Assembly: GCA_903938815.1 (NCBI GenBank)
Contig: CAJAES010000011.1
Location: 1-44,641 of the forward strand
Direction: 5' to 3'
DNA: 44,641 bases
From: an uncultured beta proteobacterium
GTDB taxonomy: Bacteria > Pseudomonadota > Gammaproteobacteria > Burkholderiales > Burkholderiaceae_C
In this document: positions 28,324-38,983 of the stretch, piece by piece
Numbering within the stretch: position 1 is the first letter of the stretch
Layout: each line of letters starts with the position of its first letter
The notes under the pieces: generated by a model
The model's input: the letters and a program-made list of their open reading frames with translations, nothing else
Database searches by the model: none
Told to the model about the DNA's origin: nothing
Program-made: the position numbers and the translations under genes

Positions 28324-29837
28324 ACACGCCGGGCAGCCCGAAGGGCGAATACCGCACTGCGCAGCACGAAGGCAATCCAGTGACCAGGCCGCGCAGTCTC
28401 AACATCGCCGTCATGGCCCTCGGTGGCCAGGGCGGTGGCGTGCTCGTCGACTGGCTCGTTGCCCTGGCCGAACGCGCCGGCTGGACGGCGCAGGCCACAT
28501 CGGTGGCCGGTGTCGCGCAGCGCACCGGCGCCACCGTGTACTACCTCGAGATTGTCGAGCCCACGCCGGGCCGCGAGCCGGTGATGGCCCTGATGGCCGT
28601 GCCGGGCGACGTGGACGTGCTCATCGCCGCCGAGCTGATGGAGGCCGGGCGCGCGCTGGAGCGCGGGCTCATCACGCCCGACCGCACAACGGTCATCGCC
28701 AGCAGCCACCGCACCTACGCCACCCAGGAAAAGGTGGTGCCGGGCAACGGCCTGGCCGACAGCGCAGCCGTGCTCGGCCTGGTGCGCGAGGCCTCGCGCC
28801 ACCTGATCATCCACGACATGCAGGCGCTGGCGCTCAGCCACGGCAGCGTCATTTCGGCCAGCCTGTTCGGTGCCCTGGCCGGCAGCGGCGCCCTGCCCTT
28901 CCCGCTGGCCGACTTCGAGGCCGTGGTGGAGGCGAGCGGCGTGGGCGTGAAGGCGAGCCTGAAGGCGCTTCGCGCAGCGGCCCTGCTGGCGGTGGACGCG
29001 CCCGGCGCGGCGCCGCTGTCGCTGCCCGCCGACCCCATGCTCACCGCGCCGCGGCCGCTGCCCGAGCGCGCCGCTGCCCCCGCCTTGCAGCCCCTGCTCG
29101 ACCGCATCCGAGCCCGGTTTCCTCGTGCAGCCTGGCCCTGGCTCGGTGAGGGCCTGGCGCGCGTGGTGGACTGGCAGGACGCCGCCTACGGCGCCGAATA
29201 CCTCGACAGGGTGGCTCCGTTCGCCGCCCGCAGCGAGGCGGTGGTGATCGAGGCCGCGCGCTGGGTGGCCGTGGCGATGAGCTACGACGATGTCATCCGC
29301 GTGGCCGACCTCAAGACCCGCGCCGAACGCGCCGCCCGAGTCCGCGCCGAAGTGAACGCCGGGGCGGACGACGTGGTCGGCACCGAGGAGTACTTCCACC
29401 CACGGCTGGAAGAGGCCCTGGGGGTTCTGCCGCGCCGCTGGGCCGACAGGCTCGACGAATCCCCCCACCTCAAGGCCTGGCTGGCGCCCCGCCTGGACCG
29501 CGGTCGACGCATCCACACGCATACGCTGCGGGGCCACCTGCAACTGCGGCTGGTGGCCGGCCTGCGGCGCTTTCGGCGCGGCAACCGCCGCCACGCCGAG
29601 GAAACGGCGCACCTGCAGGCCTGGCTGACCGACGCCGCGCAGACCCCGGACGACGCGCTGGCCGCCGAGATGCTGCGCTGCCGCCGCCTCGTGAAGGGCT
29701 ACAGCGACACCCACGCGCGCGGCAGCAGCCGCTTCGACCGCCTGATGCAGGCAGCGCTGGAAATGCGCGGCCAGCCCGATGCCGCGCAGCGCCTGGCCGC
29801 CCTGCGCGATGGCCTGCTGCGCGACGCGAATGCCTGA
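28320..29837 (+). CDS. iorB: Indolepyruvate oxidoreductase, beta subunit with long C-terminal extension
   Basis: This is the 505-aa gamma-domain partner of IorA. A nucleotide/CoA-binding region opens at about residue 28 (NIAVMALGGQGGGVLVDWL), and SVAGVAQRTGATVYYLEI is the subunit signature. Archaeal IorB is about 200 aa. Here residues about 220-505 form an Arg-rich helical extension found in the long bacterial IorB type (probably DUF6537). The ATG at 28320 overlaps the iorA stop; a start around residue 21 (VTRPRSLN, GTG) is possible. It ends the first catabolic operon. Confidence 0.85.
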   Translation: MNTPGSPKGEYRTAQHEGNPVTRPRSLNIAVMALGGQGGGVLVDWLVALAERAGWTAQATSVAGVAQRTGATVYYLEIVEPTPGREPVMALMAVPGDVDVLIAAELMEAGRALERGLITPDRTTVIASSHRTYATQEKVVPGNGLADSAAVLGLVREASRHLIIHDMQALALSHGSVISASLFGALAGSGALPFPLADFEAVVEASGVGVKASLKALRAAALLAVDAPGAAPLSLPADPMLTAPRPLPERAAAPALQPLLDRIRARFPRAAWPWLGEGLARVVDWQDAAYGAEYLDRVAPFAARSEAVVIEAARWVAVAMSYDDVIRVADLKTRAERAARVRAEVNAGADDVVGTEEYFHPRLEEALGVLPRRWADRLDESPHLKAWLAPRLDRGRRIHTHTLRGHLQLRLVAGLRRFRRGNRRHAEETAHLQAWLTDAAQTPDDALAAEMLRCRRLVKGYSDTHARGSSRFDRLMQAALEMRGQPDAAQRLAALRDGLLRDANA

Positions 29838-29856
29838 GCGGAAGTGACCCTGCCTC

Positions 29857-29884
29857 TTGACAGGTAATGCTTTAGGTCTAAAGT
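29857..29884 (+). promoter_or_regulatory. Sigma-70-type promoter of the second catabolic operon
   Basis: A perfect -35 TTGACA (29857-29862) is followed after 16 bases by TAAAGT (29879-29884), a four-of-six match to TATAAT. It lies 29 bases upstream of the monooxygenase/reductase start codon. The -10 box overlaps the palindrome listed separately, so a repressor there would block RNA polymerase. Confidence 0.7.
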
Positions 29885-29886
29885 AT
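29867..29886. promoter_or_regulatory. Palindromic operator, probably for the MarR regulator
   Basis: CTTTAG-GT-CTAAAG is a perfect 6+2+6 palindrome (29870-29883), extended by an outer AT/AT pair to 20 bases. Size, AT-rich arms and overlap with the -10 box fit MarR-family operators. The MarR gene at 33009 is in the operon it would control, so autoregulation relieved by an aromatic CoA ester or acid is likely. Confidence 0.72.
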
Positions 29887-29905
29887 CTCCTGTCCTGTCA
29901 GGAGA
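29886..29905 (+). promoter_or_regulatory. Hairpin covering the Shine-Dalgarno of the monooxygenase gene
   Basis: TCTCCTG (29886-29892) is fully complementary to CAGGAGA (29899-29905) with a six-base loop. The right arm contains AGGAG, the ribosome site eight bases before ATG 29913. The stem could limit translation, or the repeat could be a second protein-binding site. Confidence 0.5.
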
Positions 29906-29912
29906 GCTCTGG

Positions 29913-32240
29913 ATGAAGATCGTCTGCATCGGCGGCGGCCCCGCCGGCCTGTACTTCGCGCTGCTGATGAAGCAGCTCGACCCGGCCCACGACATCACCG
30001 TCGTCGAACGCAACCGGCCGTACGACACCTTCGGCTGGGGCGTGGTGTTCTCCGACGCGACCATGGACAACATGCGCGTCTGGGACCCGGTCACTGCCGC
30101 GCAGATCCAGGAGGCCTTCAACCACTGGGACGACATCGAGCTCAAGTTCAAGGGCCGCACCATCCGCTCGGGCGGGCACGGTTTCGTCGGCATCGGGCGC
30201 AAGAAGCTGCTCAACATCCTGCAGGAACGCTGCGAGCAGCTCGACGTGAGGCTGGTCTTCGAGACCGAGGCCGACTCCGACGCCGACTACCCGGATGCCG
30301 ACCTCGTCATCGCGAGCGACGGCATCAACTCGCGCATCCGCGGCAAGTACGCAGACATCTTCAAGCCCGACATCGTGACGCGGCCCAACCGCTTCATCTG
30401 GCTCGGCACCACCAAGCTGTACGACGCCTTCACCTTCCTGTTCGAGAAGACCGAGCACGGCTGGTTCCAGGCCCATGTCTACAAGTTCGACGACAAGACC
30501 ACCACCTTCATCGTCGAGTGCCCCGAGCACGTGTGGCTGGCCCACGGCCTGGACACCGCCGACCAGGACCGCTCCATCGCCTTCTGCGAGCAGCTGTTCG
30601 CGAGCGACCTGCAGGGTGCCAAGCTGATGACGAACGCGCGCCACCTGCGCGGCTCGGCCTGGCTGAACTTCCAGCGCGTGACCTGCGAGCAGTGGTCGCT
30701 GCACAACGGCAACAGCCATGTCGTGCTGATGGGCGACGCAGTCCACACGGCCCACTTCGCCATCGGCTCCGGCACCAAGCTGGCCATCGAGGACGCGATC
30801 GAGCTGACGCGGCAGTTCAAGGAACAGGGCGACACCGCCGAGCGCATCCCCGAGGTGCTCTCCACCTACCAGGCGCTGCGCCGCGTGGACGTGCTGCGCC
30901 TGCAGAACGCCGCCTGGAACGCGATGGAGTGGTTCGAGGTCTGCGGCCAGCGCTACTGCGACCAGCTGGAACCCGAGCAATTCATGTACTCGATGCTCAC
31001 GCGCAGCCAGCGCATCAGCCACGAGAACCTGCGCATGCGCGACAGCGGCTGGCTGGAAGGCTACGAGCGCTGGTTCGCCGAACGGGCCGGCACCGCGCCC
31101 GCCGCGCTGAAGGGGCCGACTCCGCCCCCGCCGATGTTCACGCCCTACGCGCTGCGCAGCACCGCGCTGAAGAACCGAGTGGTGGTGTCGCCGATGGCGC
31201 AGTACCGCTGCGTGGACGGCCTGCCCGCCGATTACCACCTGGTGCACCTGGGCGCGCGCGCCATGGGCGGCGCCGGCCTCGTGATGGCCGAGATGACCTG
31301 CCCCACGCCCGACGCCCGCATCACGCCCGGATGCCCGGGCCTGTGGAGCACGGCGCAGCGCGACGGCTGGAAGCGCATCGTCGACCACGTGCACCACGAG
31401 ACCGACGCGAAGATCGGCCTGCAGATCGGCCACGCCGGCCCCAAGGGCTCGACCAACGCGCCCTGGGACGCCACCGGCGTCGACCGCTCGCTGCCCGAAG
31501 GCAACTGGCCACTCTTCGCCGCCTCGGCGCTGCCCTACCTGGAAGACGGCGCCGTGCCGAAGGCGATGGACCGCGCCGACATGGACCGCATCCGCGACGA
31601 CTTCGTCCGCAGCACGAAGCTCGCGGCCGAGGCCGGCTTCGACTGGCTGGAGCTGCACTGCGCGCACGGCTACCTGCTCAGCAGCTTCATCTCGCCGCTG
31701 ACCAACCGGCGCACGGACGACCACGGCGGCTCGCTGGCCAACCGCCTGCGCTGGCCGCTGGAGGTCTTCCGCGCGGTGCGCGCGGCCTGGCCTCAGCACC
31801 TGCCGATGTCGGTTCGCATCTCGGCGCACGACTGGGTCGAAGGCGGCATCACGCCTTCGGACGCGGTGGAGATCGCGCGTGCCTTCAAGGAAGCCGGCGC
31901 CGACATGATCGACTGCTCCTCGGGCCAGGTCAGCGCGGCGCAGAAGCCCACCTACGGCCGCATGTACCAGACACCCTTCGCCGACCGCATCCGCCAGGAG
32001 GCCGGCATCCCGACGATGGCCGTGGGCGCCATCAGCGAGGCCGACCACGTCAACAGCATCATCGCCTCGGGCCGCGCCGACCTCTGCGCCGTGGCACGCC
32101 CGCACCTGGCCAACCCGGCCTGGACGCTGACCGAAGCCGCGCGCATCGGCTTCACGGCGCTGTCCTGGCCCGCGCCCTACCGCGCGGGCAAGTCGCAGAT
32201 GGAATCGCTGTTCCAGCGCAGCCAGGCGGCGAAGGCCTGA
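29913..32240 (+). CDS. 2-aminobenzoyl-CoA monooxygenase/reductase-type fusion (salicylyl-CoA 5-hydroxylase/OYE)
   Basis: This is a 775-aa bifunctional flavoenzyme. The N-terminal part (1 to about 390) is an FAD aromatic hydroxylase with [15 protein letters not shown] (GxGxxG, residues 5-19), a GDAVH motif from 274 and [18 protein letters not shown]. The C-terminal part (about 408-765) is an old-yellow-enzyme FMN reductase with [16 protein letters not shown] and [12 protein letters not shown]. The same fusion in Azoarcus evansii hydroxylates and reduces 2-aminobenzoyl-CoA, destroying aromaticity before beta-oxidation. Databases often label it salicylyl-CoA 5-hydroxylase/oxidoreductase. It is first in an operon with an SDR, a MarR regulator, a crotonase and GcdH. 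The exact ring substituent is not provable here. Confidence 0.88.
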   Translation: MKIVCIGGGPAGLYFALLMKQLDPAHDITVVERNRPYDTFGWGVVFSDATMDNMRVWDPVTAAQIQEAFNHWDDIELKFKGRTIRSGGHGFVGIGRKKLLNILQERCEQLDVRLVFETEADSDADYPDADLVIASDGINSRIRGKYADIFKPDIVTRPNRFIWLGTTKLYDAFTFLFEKTEHGWFQAHVYKFDDKTTTFIVECPEHVWLAHGLDTADQDRSIAFCEQLFASDLQGAKLMTNARHLRGSAWLNFQRVTCEQWSLHNGNSHVVLMGDAVHTAHFAIGSGTKLAIEDAIELTRQFKEQGDTAERIPEVLSTYQALRRVDVLRLQNAAWNAMEWFEVCGQRYCDQLEPEQFMYSMLTRSQRISHENLRMRDSGWLEGYERWFAERAGTAPAALKGPTPPPPMFTPYALRSTALKNRVVVSPMAQYRCVDGLPADYHLVHLGARAMGGAGLVMAEMTCPTPDARITPGCPGLWSTAQRDGWKRIVDHVHHETDAKIGLQIGHAGPKGSTNAPWDATGVDRSLPEGNWPLFAASALPYLEDGAVPKAMDRADMDRIRDDFVRSTKLAAEAGFDWLELHCAHGYLLSSFISPLTNRRTDDHGGSLANRLRWPLEVFRAVRAAWPQHLPMSVRISAHDWVEGGITPSDAVEIARAFKEAGADMIDCSSGQVSAAQKPTYGRMYQTPFADRIRQEAGIPTMAVGAISEADHVNSIIASGRADLCAVARPHLANPAWTLTEAARIGFTALSWPAPYRAGKSQMESLFQRSQAAKA

Positions 32241-32242
32241 GC

Positions 32243-33007
32243 ATGCAGGGCCGGCATGCCGTCATCACGGGCGCGGGCCGCGGCATCGGCGCCGCCATCG
32301 CGCAGCGCCTCGCGGCCGAGGGCGCGGTGCTCACGCTGCTGGGCCGGGGGCTCGACGCCCTGCAGGCCCTGGCAGCCACGCTGCCGCCAGGCTGCCGCGC
32401 GCTGGCACTCTCCTGCGATGTGTCCGACGCCGAACAGGTGGCTGCCGCCTTCGAGGCCGCGCGCGCAACGCACGGCCCGGTGGCCCTGCTGGTCAACAAC
32501 GCCGGGCAGGCCGCCACCGCGCCGCTGCACCGCACCGACGACGCACTGTGGGCGCAGATGCTGGCCGTCAACCTGACCGGCACCTTCCTGTGCACCCGCG
32601 CCGCGCTGCCCGACATGCTGGCCGCGCGCGCCGGACGCATCGTCAACGTGGCCAGCACGGCCGGGCAGCGCGGCTACGCCTACTGCAGCGCCTACGCAGC
32701 CGCCAAGCACGGCGTGATCGGGCTCACGCGCTCGCTGGCGCTCGAAGTGGCCGCCACGGGCATCACGGTCAACGCGGTTTGCCCCGGCTTCACCGACACC
32801 GACATCGTGGCCGAGAGCGTTCAGCGCATCGTCGGCAAGACCGGCCGCAGCGAGGCCGAGGCCATGGCCGAGTTCACGCGCCACAACCCGCAGGGCCGCC
32901 TGGTGCAGCCTGCGGAAGTGGCCGCGACGGTGGCCTGGCTGTGCGGCGACGCCGCGGGCTCGGTGCACGGGCAGTCGATCTCGGTCAGCGGCGGCGAGGT
33001 GATGTGA
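32243..33007 (+). CDS. Short-chain dehydrogenase/reductase (3-hydroxyacyl-CoA dehydrogenase-like)
   Basis: This is a 254-aa classical SDR: TGAGRGIG cofactor motif at residues 9-16, NNAG at about 88-91, and catalytic Y151 with K155 in SAYAAAKHG. The sequence ends in SVSGGEVM. It begins three bases after the monooxygenase stop codon. In this context it most likely oxidises a 3-hydroxyacyl-CoA made after ring opening or hydration, or acts on the alicyclic CoA ester. FabG-like reductases look similar, so the function rests on context. Confidence 0.85.
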   Translation: MQGRHAVITGAGRGIGAAIAQRLAAEGAVLTLLGRGLDALQALAATLPPGCRALALSCDVSDAEQVAAAFEAARATHGPVALLVNNAGQAATAPLHRTDDALWAQMLAVNLTGTFLCTRAALPDMLAARAGRIVNVASTAGQRGYAYCSAYAAAKHGVIGLTRSLALEVAATGITVNAVCPGFTDTDIVAESVQRIVGKTGRSEAEAMAEFTRHNPQGRLVQPAEVAATVAWLCGDAAGSVHGQSISVSGGEVM

Positions 33008-33008
33008 G

Positions 33009-33545
33009 ATGAAGCCCGAACGACCGCTGCGCCTGATCCACGGCCTGGGCAAGCAGCTCGACGCCGGCCACGAGGCCCGCGCCGGCGAGACAGACCACGC
33101 CTCGCTGAAGCTCTGGCTGCGCCTGCTGGCCTGCAGCACCCAGATCGAGACCGAGATCCGGCGCCGCCTGCGCACGCAGTTCGGCACCACGCTGCCGCGC
33201 TTCGACTACCTGGCGCAGTTGCACCGCCACCCGGAAGGCATGCGCATGAACGAGCTGTCCAGGCACCTGATGGTGACCGGCGGCAGCATCACCGGCCTGA
33301 CCGACCAGCTCGAGAAGGAAGGCTTCGTGCAGCGCGAGAACGCGCCCGAGGACCGCCGCGCCTTCGTGCTGCGGCTCACGCCGGCCGGCCGCCAGGCCTT
33401 CGAGCACATGGCCGCGCAGCACGAGAGCTGGGTGGTCGAGCTTCTGGGCGGCCTGAACGCCAACGAACGCCACACGCTGCACGGCCTGCTGGGCCGCCTG
33501 CGCGTGACCACCGCCGAACGCACCGACCCCACGGAGACCCCATGA
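33009..33545 (+). CDS. MarR-family transcriptional regulator
   Basis: This is a 178-aa regulator with a MarR winged helix: [20 protein letters not shown], recognition helix region [20 protein letters not shown], and the wing [14 protein letters not shown]. The N-terminal 30 residues extend beyond the minimal family length. It is co-transcribed between the SDR and crotonase genes, one base after the SDR stop codon, and overlaps the crotonase start by ATGA. The palindrome at 29867-29886 is the obvious operator. Inducers of related regulators in CoA-dependent aromatic catabolism are often aryl-CoA esters. Confidence 0.9.
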   Translation: MKPERPLRLIHGLGKQLDAGHEARAGETDHASLKLWLRLLACSTQIETEIRRRLRTQFGTTLPRFDYLAQLHRHPEGMRMNELSRHLMVTGGSITGLTDQLEKEGFVQRENAPEDRRAFVLRLTPAGRQAFEHMAAQHESWVVELLGGLNANERHTLHGLLGRLRVTTAERTDPTETP

Positions 33546-34399
33546 CGATCGACCCCACGCTGATGCAGTCGCTCGAGGCCGGCAACCGCCGCCCGATGGC
33601 AGGCTATGCCGCACGGCACTTCCAGTGGGACTGCGCCGCCGGCGTGGCCACCATCACGCTGAACCGGCCCGAGCGCAAGAACCCCCTCACCTTCGACAGC
33701 TACGCCGAACTGCGCGACCTGTTCGCCGCGCTGAAGCACGCGACGGACGTGCATGCCGTGGTGCTCACGGGTTCGGGCGGCAACTTCTGCTCCGGCGGCG
33801 ACGTGCACGAGATCATCGGCCCGCTGGTGCAGTTGCCCGCGCCCGAGCTGCTGATGTTCACGCGCATGACCGGCGACCTGGTCAAGACCATGCGCGGCTG
33901 CCCGCAGCCCATCGTGGCCGCGGTGGACGGCGTGTGCGCCGGCGCCGGCGCCATCATGGCCATGGCCTCCGACCTGCGCCTGGGCACGGCCCGCAGCAAG
34001 ACGGCCTTCCTGTTCAACCGCGTCGGTCTGGCGGGCTGCGACATGGGCGCCTGCGCGATCCTGCCGCGCATCATCGGGCAGGGTCGCGCGAGCGAGCTGC
34101 TCTACACCGGCCGCTCGATGGGCGGCGAGGAAGGCGAGCGCTGGGGCTTCTTCAACCGGCTGGCCGCACCCGAGGCCGTGCTGGCCGAGGCGCAGGCGCT
34201 GGCCGCCGAGCTGGTGGCCGGCCCCACCTTCGCCAACGGCATCACCAAGACCATGCTGCACCACGAGTGGGCCATGACGCTGGAGCAGGCCATCGAGGCC
34301 GAGGCGCAGGCGCAGGCCCTGTGCATGCTGACGCAGGACTTCCGCCGCGCCTACGAGGCCTTCGCCGCCAAACGCCGACCCGTCTTCGAGGGCAATTGA
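33542..34399 (+). CDS. Enoyl-CoA hydratase/isomerase family protein
   Basis: This is a 285-aa crotonase. The family core is [19 protein letters not shown], the oxyanion-hole loop [10 protein letters not shown], and [20 protein letters not shown]. By my alignment, one of the two classical hydratase glutamates is kept (E185 in [10 protein letters not shown]), while the other position is N159. An Asp in [12 protein letters not shown] may substitute. This suggests a specialised reaction such as hydrolysis or hydration of an alicyclic ring, not simple 2-enoyl hydration. It sits between the marR and gcdH genes. Confidence 0.85.
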   Translation: MTIDPTLMQSLEAGNRRPMAGYAARHFQWDCAAGVATITLNRPERKNPLTFDSYAELRDLFAALKHATDVHAVVLTGSGGNFCSGGDVHEIIGPLVQLPAPELLMFTRMTGDLVKTMRGCPQPIVAAVDGVCAGAGAIMAMASDLRLGTARSKTAFLFNRVGLAGCDMGACAILPRIIGQGRASELLYTGRSMGGEEGERWGFFNRLAAPEAVLAEAQALAAELVAGPTFANGITKTMLHHEWAMTLEQAIEAEAQAQALCMLTQDFRRAYEAFAAKRRPVFEGN

Positions 34400-34437
34400 G
34401 CCCCGGCACAATCCGAACATCGCCTGAAGGAACCGCC

Positions 34438-35619
34438 ATGAGCAACGCCCGCTTCACCTGGAACGACCCGCTGCACCTCGAGGAGCAGCTCACCGCCGAC
34501 GAACGCGCCATCCGCGAGGCCGCATTCGACTACTGCCAGGGCCGCCTGGCCCCGCGCGTGCAGCTGGCCTTCCGCAACGAGACGACCGACGTCGCCATCT
34601 TCCGCGAGATGGGCGAGATCGGCCTGCTCGGCCCGACCATCCCCGAGACCTACGGCGGCGCGGGCCTGAACTACGTCAGCTACGGCCTGATCGCGCGCGA
34701 GGTGGAGCGCGTGGATTCCGGCTACCGCTCGATGATGAGCGTGCAGTCCTCGCTCGTGATGGTGCCCATCAACGACTTCGGCACCGAGGCGCAGAAGCAG
34801 AAGTACCTGCCCCGCCTGGCCACGGGCGAGTGGATCGGCTGCTTCGGCCTGACCGAGCCCGACCACGGCTCCGACCCCGGCAGCATGGTCACGCGCGCGC
34901 GCAAGGTGCCGGGCGGCTACAGCCTGAACGGCGCCAAGATGTGGATCACCAACAGCCCCATCGCGGACGTGTTCGTGGTCTGGGCCAAGGACGACGAAGG
35001 CGCGATCCGCGGTTTCGTGCTCGAGAAGGGCTGGAAGGGCCTGAGCGCGCCCGCCGTGCACGGCAAGGTGGGGCTGCGCGCCAGCATCACCGGCGAGATC
35101 GTGATGGACAACGTGTTCTGCCCGGAAGAGAACGCCTTCCCCGACGTGCGCGGCCTGAAGGGCCCGTTCACCTGCCTCAACAGCGCGCGCTACGGCATCG
35201 CCTGGGGCACGCTGGGCGCCGCCGAGGACTGCTTCACGCGCGCCCGCCAGTACGTGATGGACCGCAAGCAGTTCGGCCGCCCGCTGGCCGCCAACCAGCT
35301 CATCCAGAAGAAGCTGGCCGACATGCTGACCGACATCACGCTCGGCCTGCAGGGCGTGCTGCGCCTGGGCCGCATGAAGGACGAAGGCACCGCTGCCGTG
35401 GACATCACCAGCATCATGAAGCGCAACTCCTGCGGCAAGGCGCTGGACATCGCACGCACCGCGCGCGACATGATGGGCGGCAACGGCATCAGCGACGAAT
35501 ACGGCGTGGCGCGCCACCTGGTGAACCTGGAAGTCGTGAACACCTACGAGGGCACGCACGACATCCATGCGCTGATCCTGGGCCGGGCGATCACCGGCAT
35601 CCAGGCCTTCAGCGCGTGA
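34438..35619 (+). CDS. gcdH: Glutaryl-CoA dehydrogenase
   Basis: This is a 393-aa FAD enzyme that oxidises and decarboxylates glutaryl-CoA to crotonyl-CoA. Hallmarks are [48 protein letters not shown] and catalytic E371 in [20 protein letters not shown], all strongly like mitochondrial GCDH. GAAGGA lies seven bases before ATG 34438. It closes the operon, which suggests the ring-opened acyl-CoA is degraded through glutaryl-CoA. Its last 11 bases overlap the convergent hybrid kinase gene. Confidence 0.95.
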   Translation: MSNARFTWNDPLHLEEQLTADERAIREAAFDYCQGRLAPRVQLAFRNETTDVAIFREMGEIGLLGPTIPETYGGAGLNYVSYGLIAREVERVDSGYRSMMSVQSSLVMVPINDFGTEAQKQKYLPRLATGEWIGCFGLTEPDHGSDPGSMVTRARKVPGGYSLNGAKMWITNSPIADVFVVWAKDDEGAIRGFVLEKGWKGLSAPAVHGKVGLRASITGEIVMDNVFCPEENAFPDVRGLKGPFTCLNSARYGIAWGTLGAAEDCFTRARQYVMDRKQFGRPLAANQLIQKKLADMLTDITLGLQGVLRLGRMKDEGTAAVDITSIMKRNSCGKALDIARTARDMMGGNGISDEYGVARHLVNLEVVNTYEGTHDIHALILGRAITGIQAFSA

Positions 35620-38600
35620 GTCCCGGCCGGCGCGAGGCGTCCAGCCACTTCAGCAGGACGGCGTAGAGCGTCTCGGCGGTCATCGGCTTCGAGATGAAGT
35701 CGTCCATGCCCGCCTGCTCGCAGGCCTGACGGTTCTCGTCGAAGGCGTTGGCCGTGAGCGCCAGGATGGGGCGGGATTCCCACCCCGGCAGCGCGCGGAT
35801 GGCGCGAGTCGCTTCCAGACCGTCCATCCCGGGCATCTGCATGTCCATCAGGATCAGGTCGTAGGGGTGGGTCATGGCCTTCACCAGGGCCTCGCTGCCG
35901 TCGGCCGCCGTGTCCACGACCAGGCCCACGCCGTGCAGCATCGCCATCGCGACCTCGCGGTTGACCTCGTTGTCCTCGGCCAGCAGGATCGACGCGCCCC
36001 GGTGCCCCTGGCGCAACATGGACTCCGCGTAAAGCAGATCGGCCGCGGGGGCCACCGGCGCGGCGCCCTGACCTCGCTGCAGAACGGCCGTGAACCAGAA
36101 GGTGCTGCCTTCGCCGGGGCGGCTGTCGACGCCGGTCTCGCCGCCCATCAGCTGCGCGAGGCGCTGCGTGATGGTGAGGCCGAGCCCGGTGCCGCCGTAC
36201 TTCCTGGCCGTCGAAGGGTCGAACTGCTCGAAGGGCTCGAACAGCCGGTCGATGTGCTGCGCCTCGATGCCGACGCCGCTGTCGGTGACGGAGAAGCGCA
36301 CCAGCAGTTCGTCGCCCCGGTCCTCGAGCAGCTTGGCGCGCAGGGAGATCCGCCCTTGCTCCGTGAACTTGACGGCATTGCCCGCGAAGTTCAGCAGCGC
36401 CTGGCGAAGACGGGTGGAGTCGCCGCGCAACCACACCGGAACCGCATCACGGTCGATCTCCACCTCGAGGCCCTTGGCACGAGCCGATTCGGCGATGATG
36501 GCAGCGACGTTGTCGAGCACCGCCGACAGGTGGAAGTTGTCCCACACCATCTGGACGCGTCCGGCTTCGATCTTGGACAGGTCGAGCACGTCGTTCAGGA
36601 TCGACAGCAGATGCTGTCCAGCACTCTCGATCTTCTCGAGCCGGGAGACCTGCTCGGGCGTGCCGCCGTCGCGCCGCAGCAGGTAGTTCAAGCCGATGAT
36701 GGCATTCATCGGCGTACGGATCTCGTGGCTCATGTTGGCCACGAAGCTGCTCTTCGCCTCGTTGGCCTGCTCGGCCAGGCGCCGCGCCGCGGACAGCTGC
36801 TGCGTGCGGCTGGCGACCAGTTCCTCGAGGTGCAGCCGGTAGTTGTCGAGTTCGAGCTCGGCGGCCTTGCGTTCGGTGATGTCCTGGATCAGCCCGCCCA
36901 GCGTGACGGCCTTGCCGTTGGCGTCACGTGTGAACTCGCCGAGCGCATGCACCCAACGGCGTTGACCATCGCTCGGGCGGATGATCTCGTACATCATGTC
37001 GAACCGGCGGTCGGCCCGGGACACGACCTCCTGGTAATAGACCGCCATCCTGTCCGCGTAGCCGGGCGCCATCAGGCCGACCCAGTTGGGGATGTCGCGC
37101 ACGAAGCTCGCATCGATGCCGAAGATCGCGTCCAGCGTCGCGGTGGAGGTCCAGGTGCCGGTGGCGATGTCCGTGACGTAGGATCCCGCGTTGGCGATGC
37201 GCTGGGCGTCGTGCAGGTTCTGTTGGCTGACACGCAGGGCCTCGACGGCCTGCTTGCCTTCGGTGATGTCCCGCAGGGTGCCGATGCAGTGCGTCAGGGT
37301 GCCGGCGGAGTCATAGATGGGCGCGATGTTCAGGTCGCACCAGAATGCCTCGCCGTTGCGGCGGTAGTAGAGAACTTCTCCCGCGAACGGCCGGCCGTGC
37401 GCGGTCACGGCGAGGATGCCGTCCATGATGGAATGGTCGGTGCGTTCACCGTGCAGGAAGCCGCAGGTCTGGCCGCGGACCTCCGATTCGTCGTAGCCGG
37501 TGATGCTGCGGAAGGCGTCGTTGACCTCGGTGATGTTCTGGTGCGCGTCGGTGATGACGACGCCCTGCGAGATGGCCTTGAGGGCCTGGTGACTCACGGC
37601 CAGCCTGTCCTCGTCACGCTTTCTGTCGGTGATGTCGGTGGCGCTGCCGATGTATCGCAGGGCGTGGTCGGGGTCGCTGGCCACGGCAGAGATCGACAGC
37701 CACTCCGGGAACTCGCTGCCGTCCTTGCGGCGGCTCCGGACCTCGCCGCTCCAGCGCCCGGCCATCTGCAGGGCCTGCAGCATCTCGTCGTGCAGGGCGT
37801 CCGCATCGCGACCGGCCCGAAGCATCCGCGCGTCGAGGCCGATGACCTCTGCCGGCGCGTAGCCCGTCAGCCGCGTGAAGGCCGGGTTGGCTTCGATGAT
37901 GCGGCACTGCGCGTCGAGCAGCACGATGGATTCGCCGGTGCGCTCGAAGACCTGCGCGAGCATCGTGACCCTCTCCTGCGCCAGGCGGCTCCTGGCCAGC
38001 GCGCGGAACAGGAACAGCATGCCGACGCCATACAGGACGAGAAAACCCGCGAAGGAACTGGCCACCCACCAGACTTCGCGCCACCAGTGGGCCAGGTACT
38101 CGTCCGTGTCCAGGCCGACCGTCACGAGCCCTGGAAAGGCGGTGACGCGCTGCGTGGCGATGGTGGCGCCGGACGGGCTCGGCGGTGCCGCATCGAGCCC
38201 GGCGCCCGGGCCGGGTTCAGAGCCGAATCCAGTGCGCAGTCCGGCGCGAAGCTCGGCAGGAAATCCGACATGAAAGGCATCGTGCCGTTCTGGCGGATGC
38301 ACGGCGATCACCCCGAGCCTCGCATCTCGCAGCACCACGAAGCCGCCGGTGCCGACGTCCACGGACTGCAGGTCCTTCTGCAGGCTCTCCAGGGCCACCG
38401 TCGCCGACACCACGCCGGCGAACTCACCGCCCGGCCGGTCGAAGCGCCGGCTGAACGTCACGACCCGCTGGCCGGTCCGGTGGTCGCGCAGAGCCTCACT
38501 CACACGCAGGCCGTCGAGGCGGTCGTCCTGCGACGCGGCGTAGCCCTCTCGGTCCGGCGCGCCGGCGAGGGGACGGCCTGAGGCCTCCCCGCCAACGAGC

Positions 38601-38983
38601 GTGGCGCCGCCCGGATCCGTGACGCGAATGTCGGCCAGTTCAGGGCGCAGCCGCAGCTGCGTGTTGATGTAGCCCGTGGCGGCACGCGTGTCGAGGGAGC
38701 CCGCCGCAAGCTGGCCTTCCAGGAGATCGGCCACCGACCGCAGTGTGCCGTCGATCTGGCCGACATGCAGAGAGAGGGTGCGTTCGAGCGCACCGCTCAG
38801 GTTCTGCGCCAGCAACTCGACGCTGCGTTCGTGATGCTCGCGGCTGCTGGTCAGCATGTGCGCGGCCAGCGCGCAGAACAGCGTCATCGGCAGGAACGCG
38901 CACAGCAGCATGGCCACGCGAAGGCGTACCAGGGATGGCGCATGGGGCAGTGCCTGCCCTGCGGATGGCCGGTCAGGCGTCAC
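35609..38983 (-). CDS. Membrane hybrid sensor histidine kinase (PDC-PAS3-HK-REC)
   Basis: This is a 1124-aa sensor. Membrane segments near residues 21-43 and 305-328 flank a periplasmic PDC/Cache-like domain. Three PAS domains follow at about 340-455, 462-577 and 585-703, each ending in a DIT(E/D) motif. A short coiled coil leads to HisKA, with H753 in [14 protein letters not shown], and an HATPase (about 855-970; [18 protein letters not shown]). The C-terminal receiver carries D1047 in [12 protein letters not shown] and K1099. No HPt domain is present, so the phosphate must pass to a separate HPt or receiver. It is the last gene of the signalling operon, starting with ATGA overlap. Confidence 0.92.
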   Translation of the reverse strand: MTPDRPSAGQALPHAPSLVRLRVAMLLCAFLPMTLFCALAAHMLTSSREHHERSVELLAQNLSGALERTLSLHVGQIDGTLRSVADLLEGQLAAGSLDTRAATGYINTQLRLRPELADIRVTDPGGATLVGGEASGRPLAGAPDREGYAASQDDRLDGLRVSEALRDHRTGQRVVTFSRRFDRPGGEFAGVVSATVALESLQKDLQSVDVGTGGFVVLRDARLGVIAVHPPERHDAFHVGFPAELRAGLRTGFGSEPGPGAGLDAAPPSPSGATIATQRVTAFPGLVTVGLDTDEYLAHWWREVWWVASSFAGFLVLYGVGMLFLFRALARSRLAQERVTMLAQVFERTGESIVLLDAQCRIIEANPAFTRLTGYAPAEVIGLDARMLRAGRDADALHDEMLQALQMAGRWSGEVRSRRKDGSEFPEWLSISAVASDPDHALRYIGSATDITDRKRDEDRLAVSHQALKAISQGVVITDAHQNITEVNDAFRSITGYDESEVRGQTCGFLHGERTDHSIMDGILAVTAHGRPFAGEVLYYRRNGEAFWCDLNIAPIYDSAGTLTHCIGTLRDITEGKQAVEALRVSQQNLHDAQRIANAGSYVTDIATGTWTSTATLDAIFGIDASFVRDIPNWVGLMAPGYADRMAVYYQEVVSRADRRFDMMYEIIRPSDGQRRWVHALGEFTRDANGKAVTLGGLIQDITERKAAELELDNYRLHLEELVASRTQQLSAARRLAEQANEAKSSFVANMSHEIRTPMNAIIGLNYLLRRDGGTPEQVSRLEKIESAGQHLLSILNDVLDLSKIEAGRVQMVWDNFHLSAVLDNVAAIIAESARAKGLEVEIDRDAVPVWLRGDSTRLRQALLNFAGNAVKFTEQGRISLRAKLLEDRGDELLVRFSVTDSGVGIEAQHIDRLFEPFEQFDPSTARKYGGTGLGLTITQRLAQLMGGETGVDSRPGEGSTFWFTAVLQRGQGAAPVAPAADLLYAESMLRQGHRGASILLAEDNEVNREVAMAMLHGVGLVVDTAADGSEALVKAMTHPYDLILMDMQMPGMDGLEATRAIRALPGWESRPILALTANAFDENRQACEQAGMDDFISKPMTAETLYAVLLKWLDASRRPGLTR

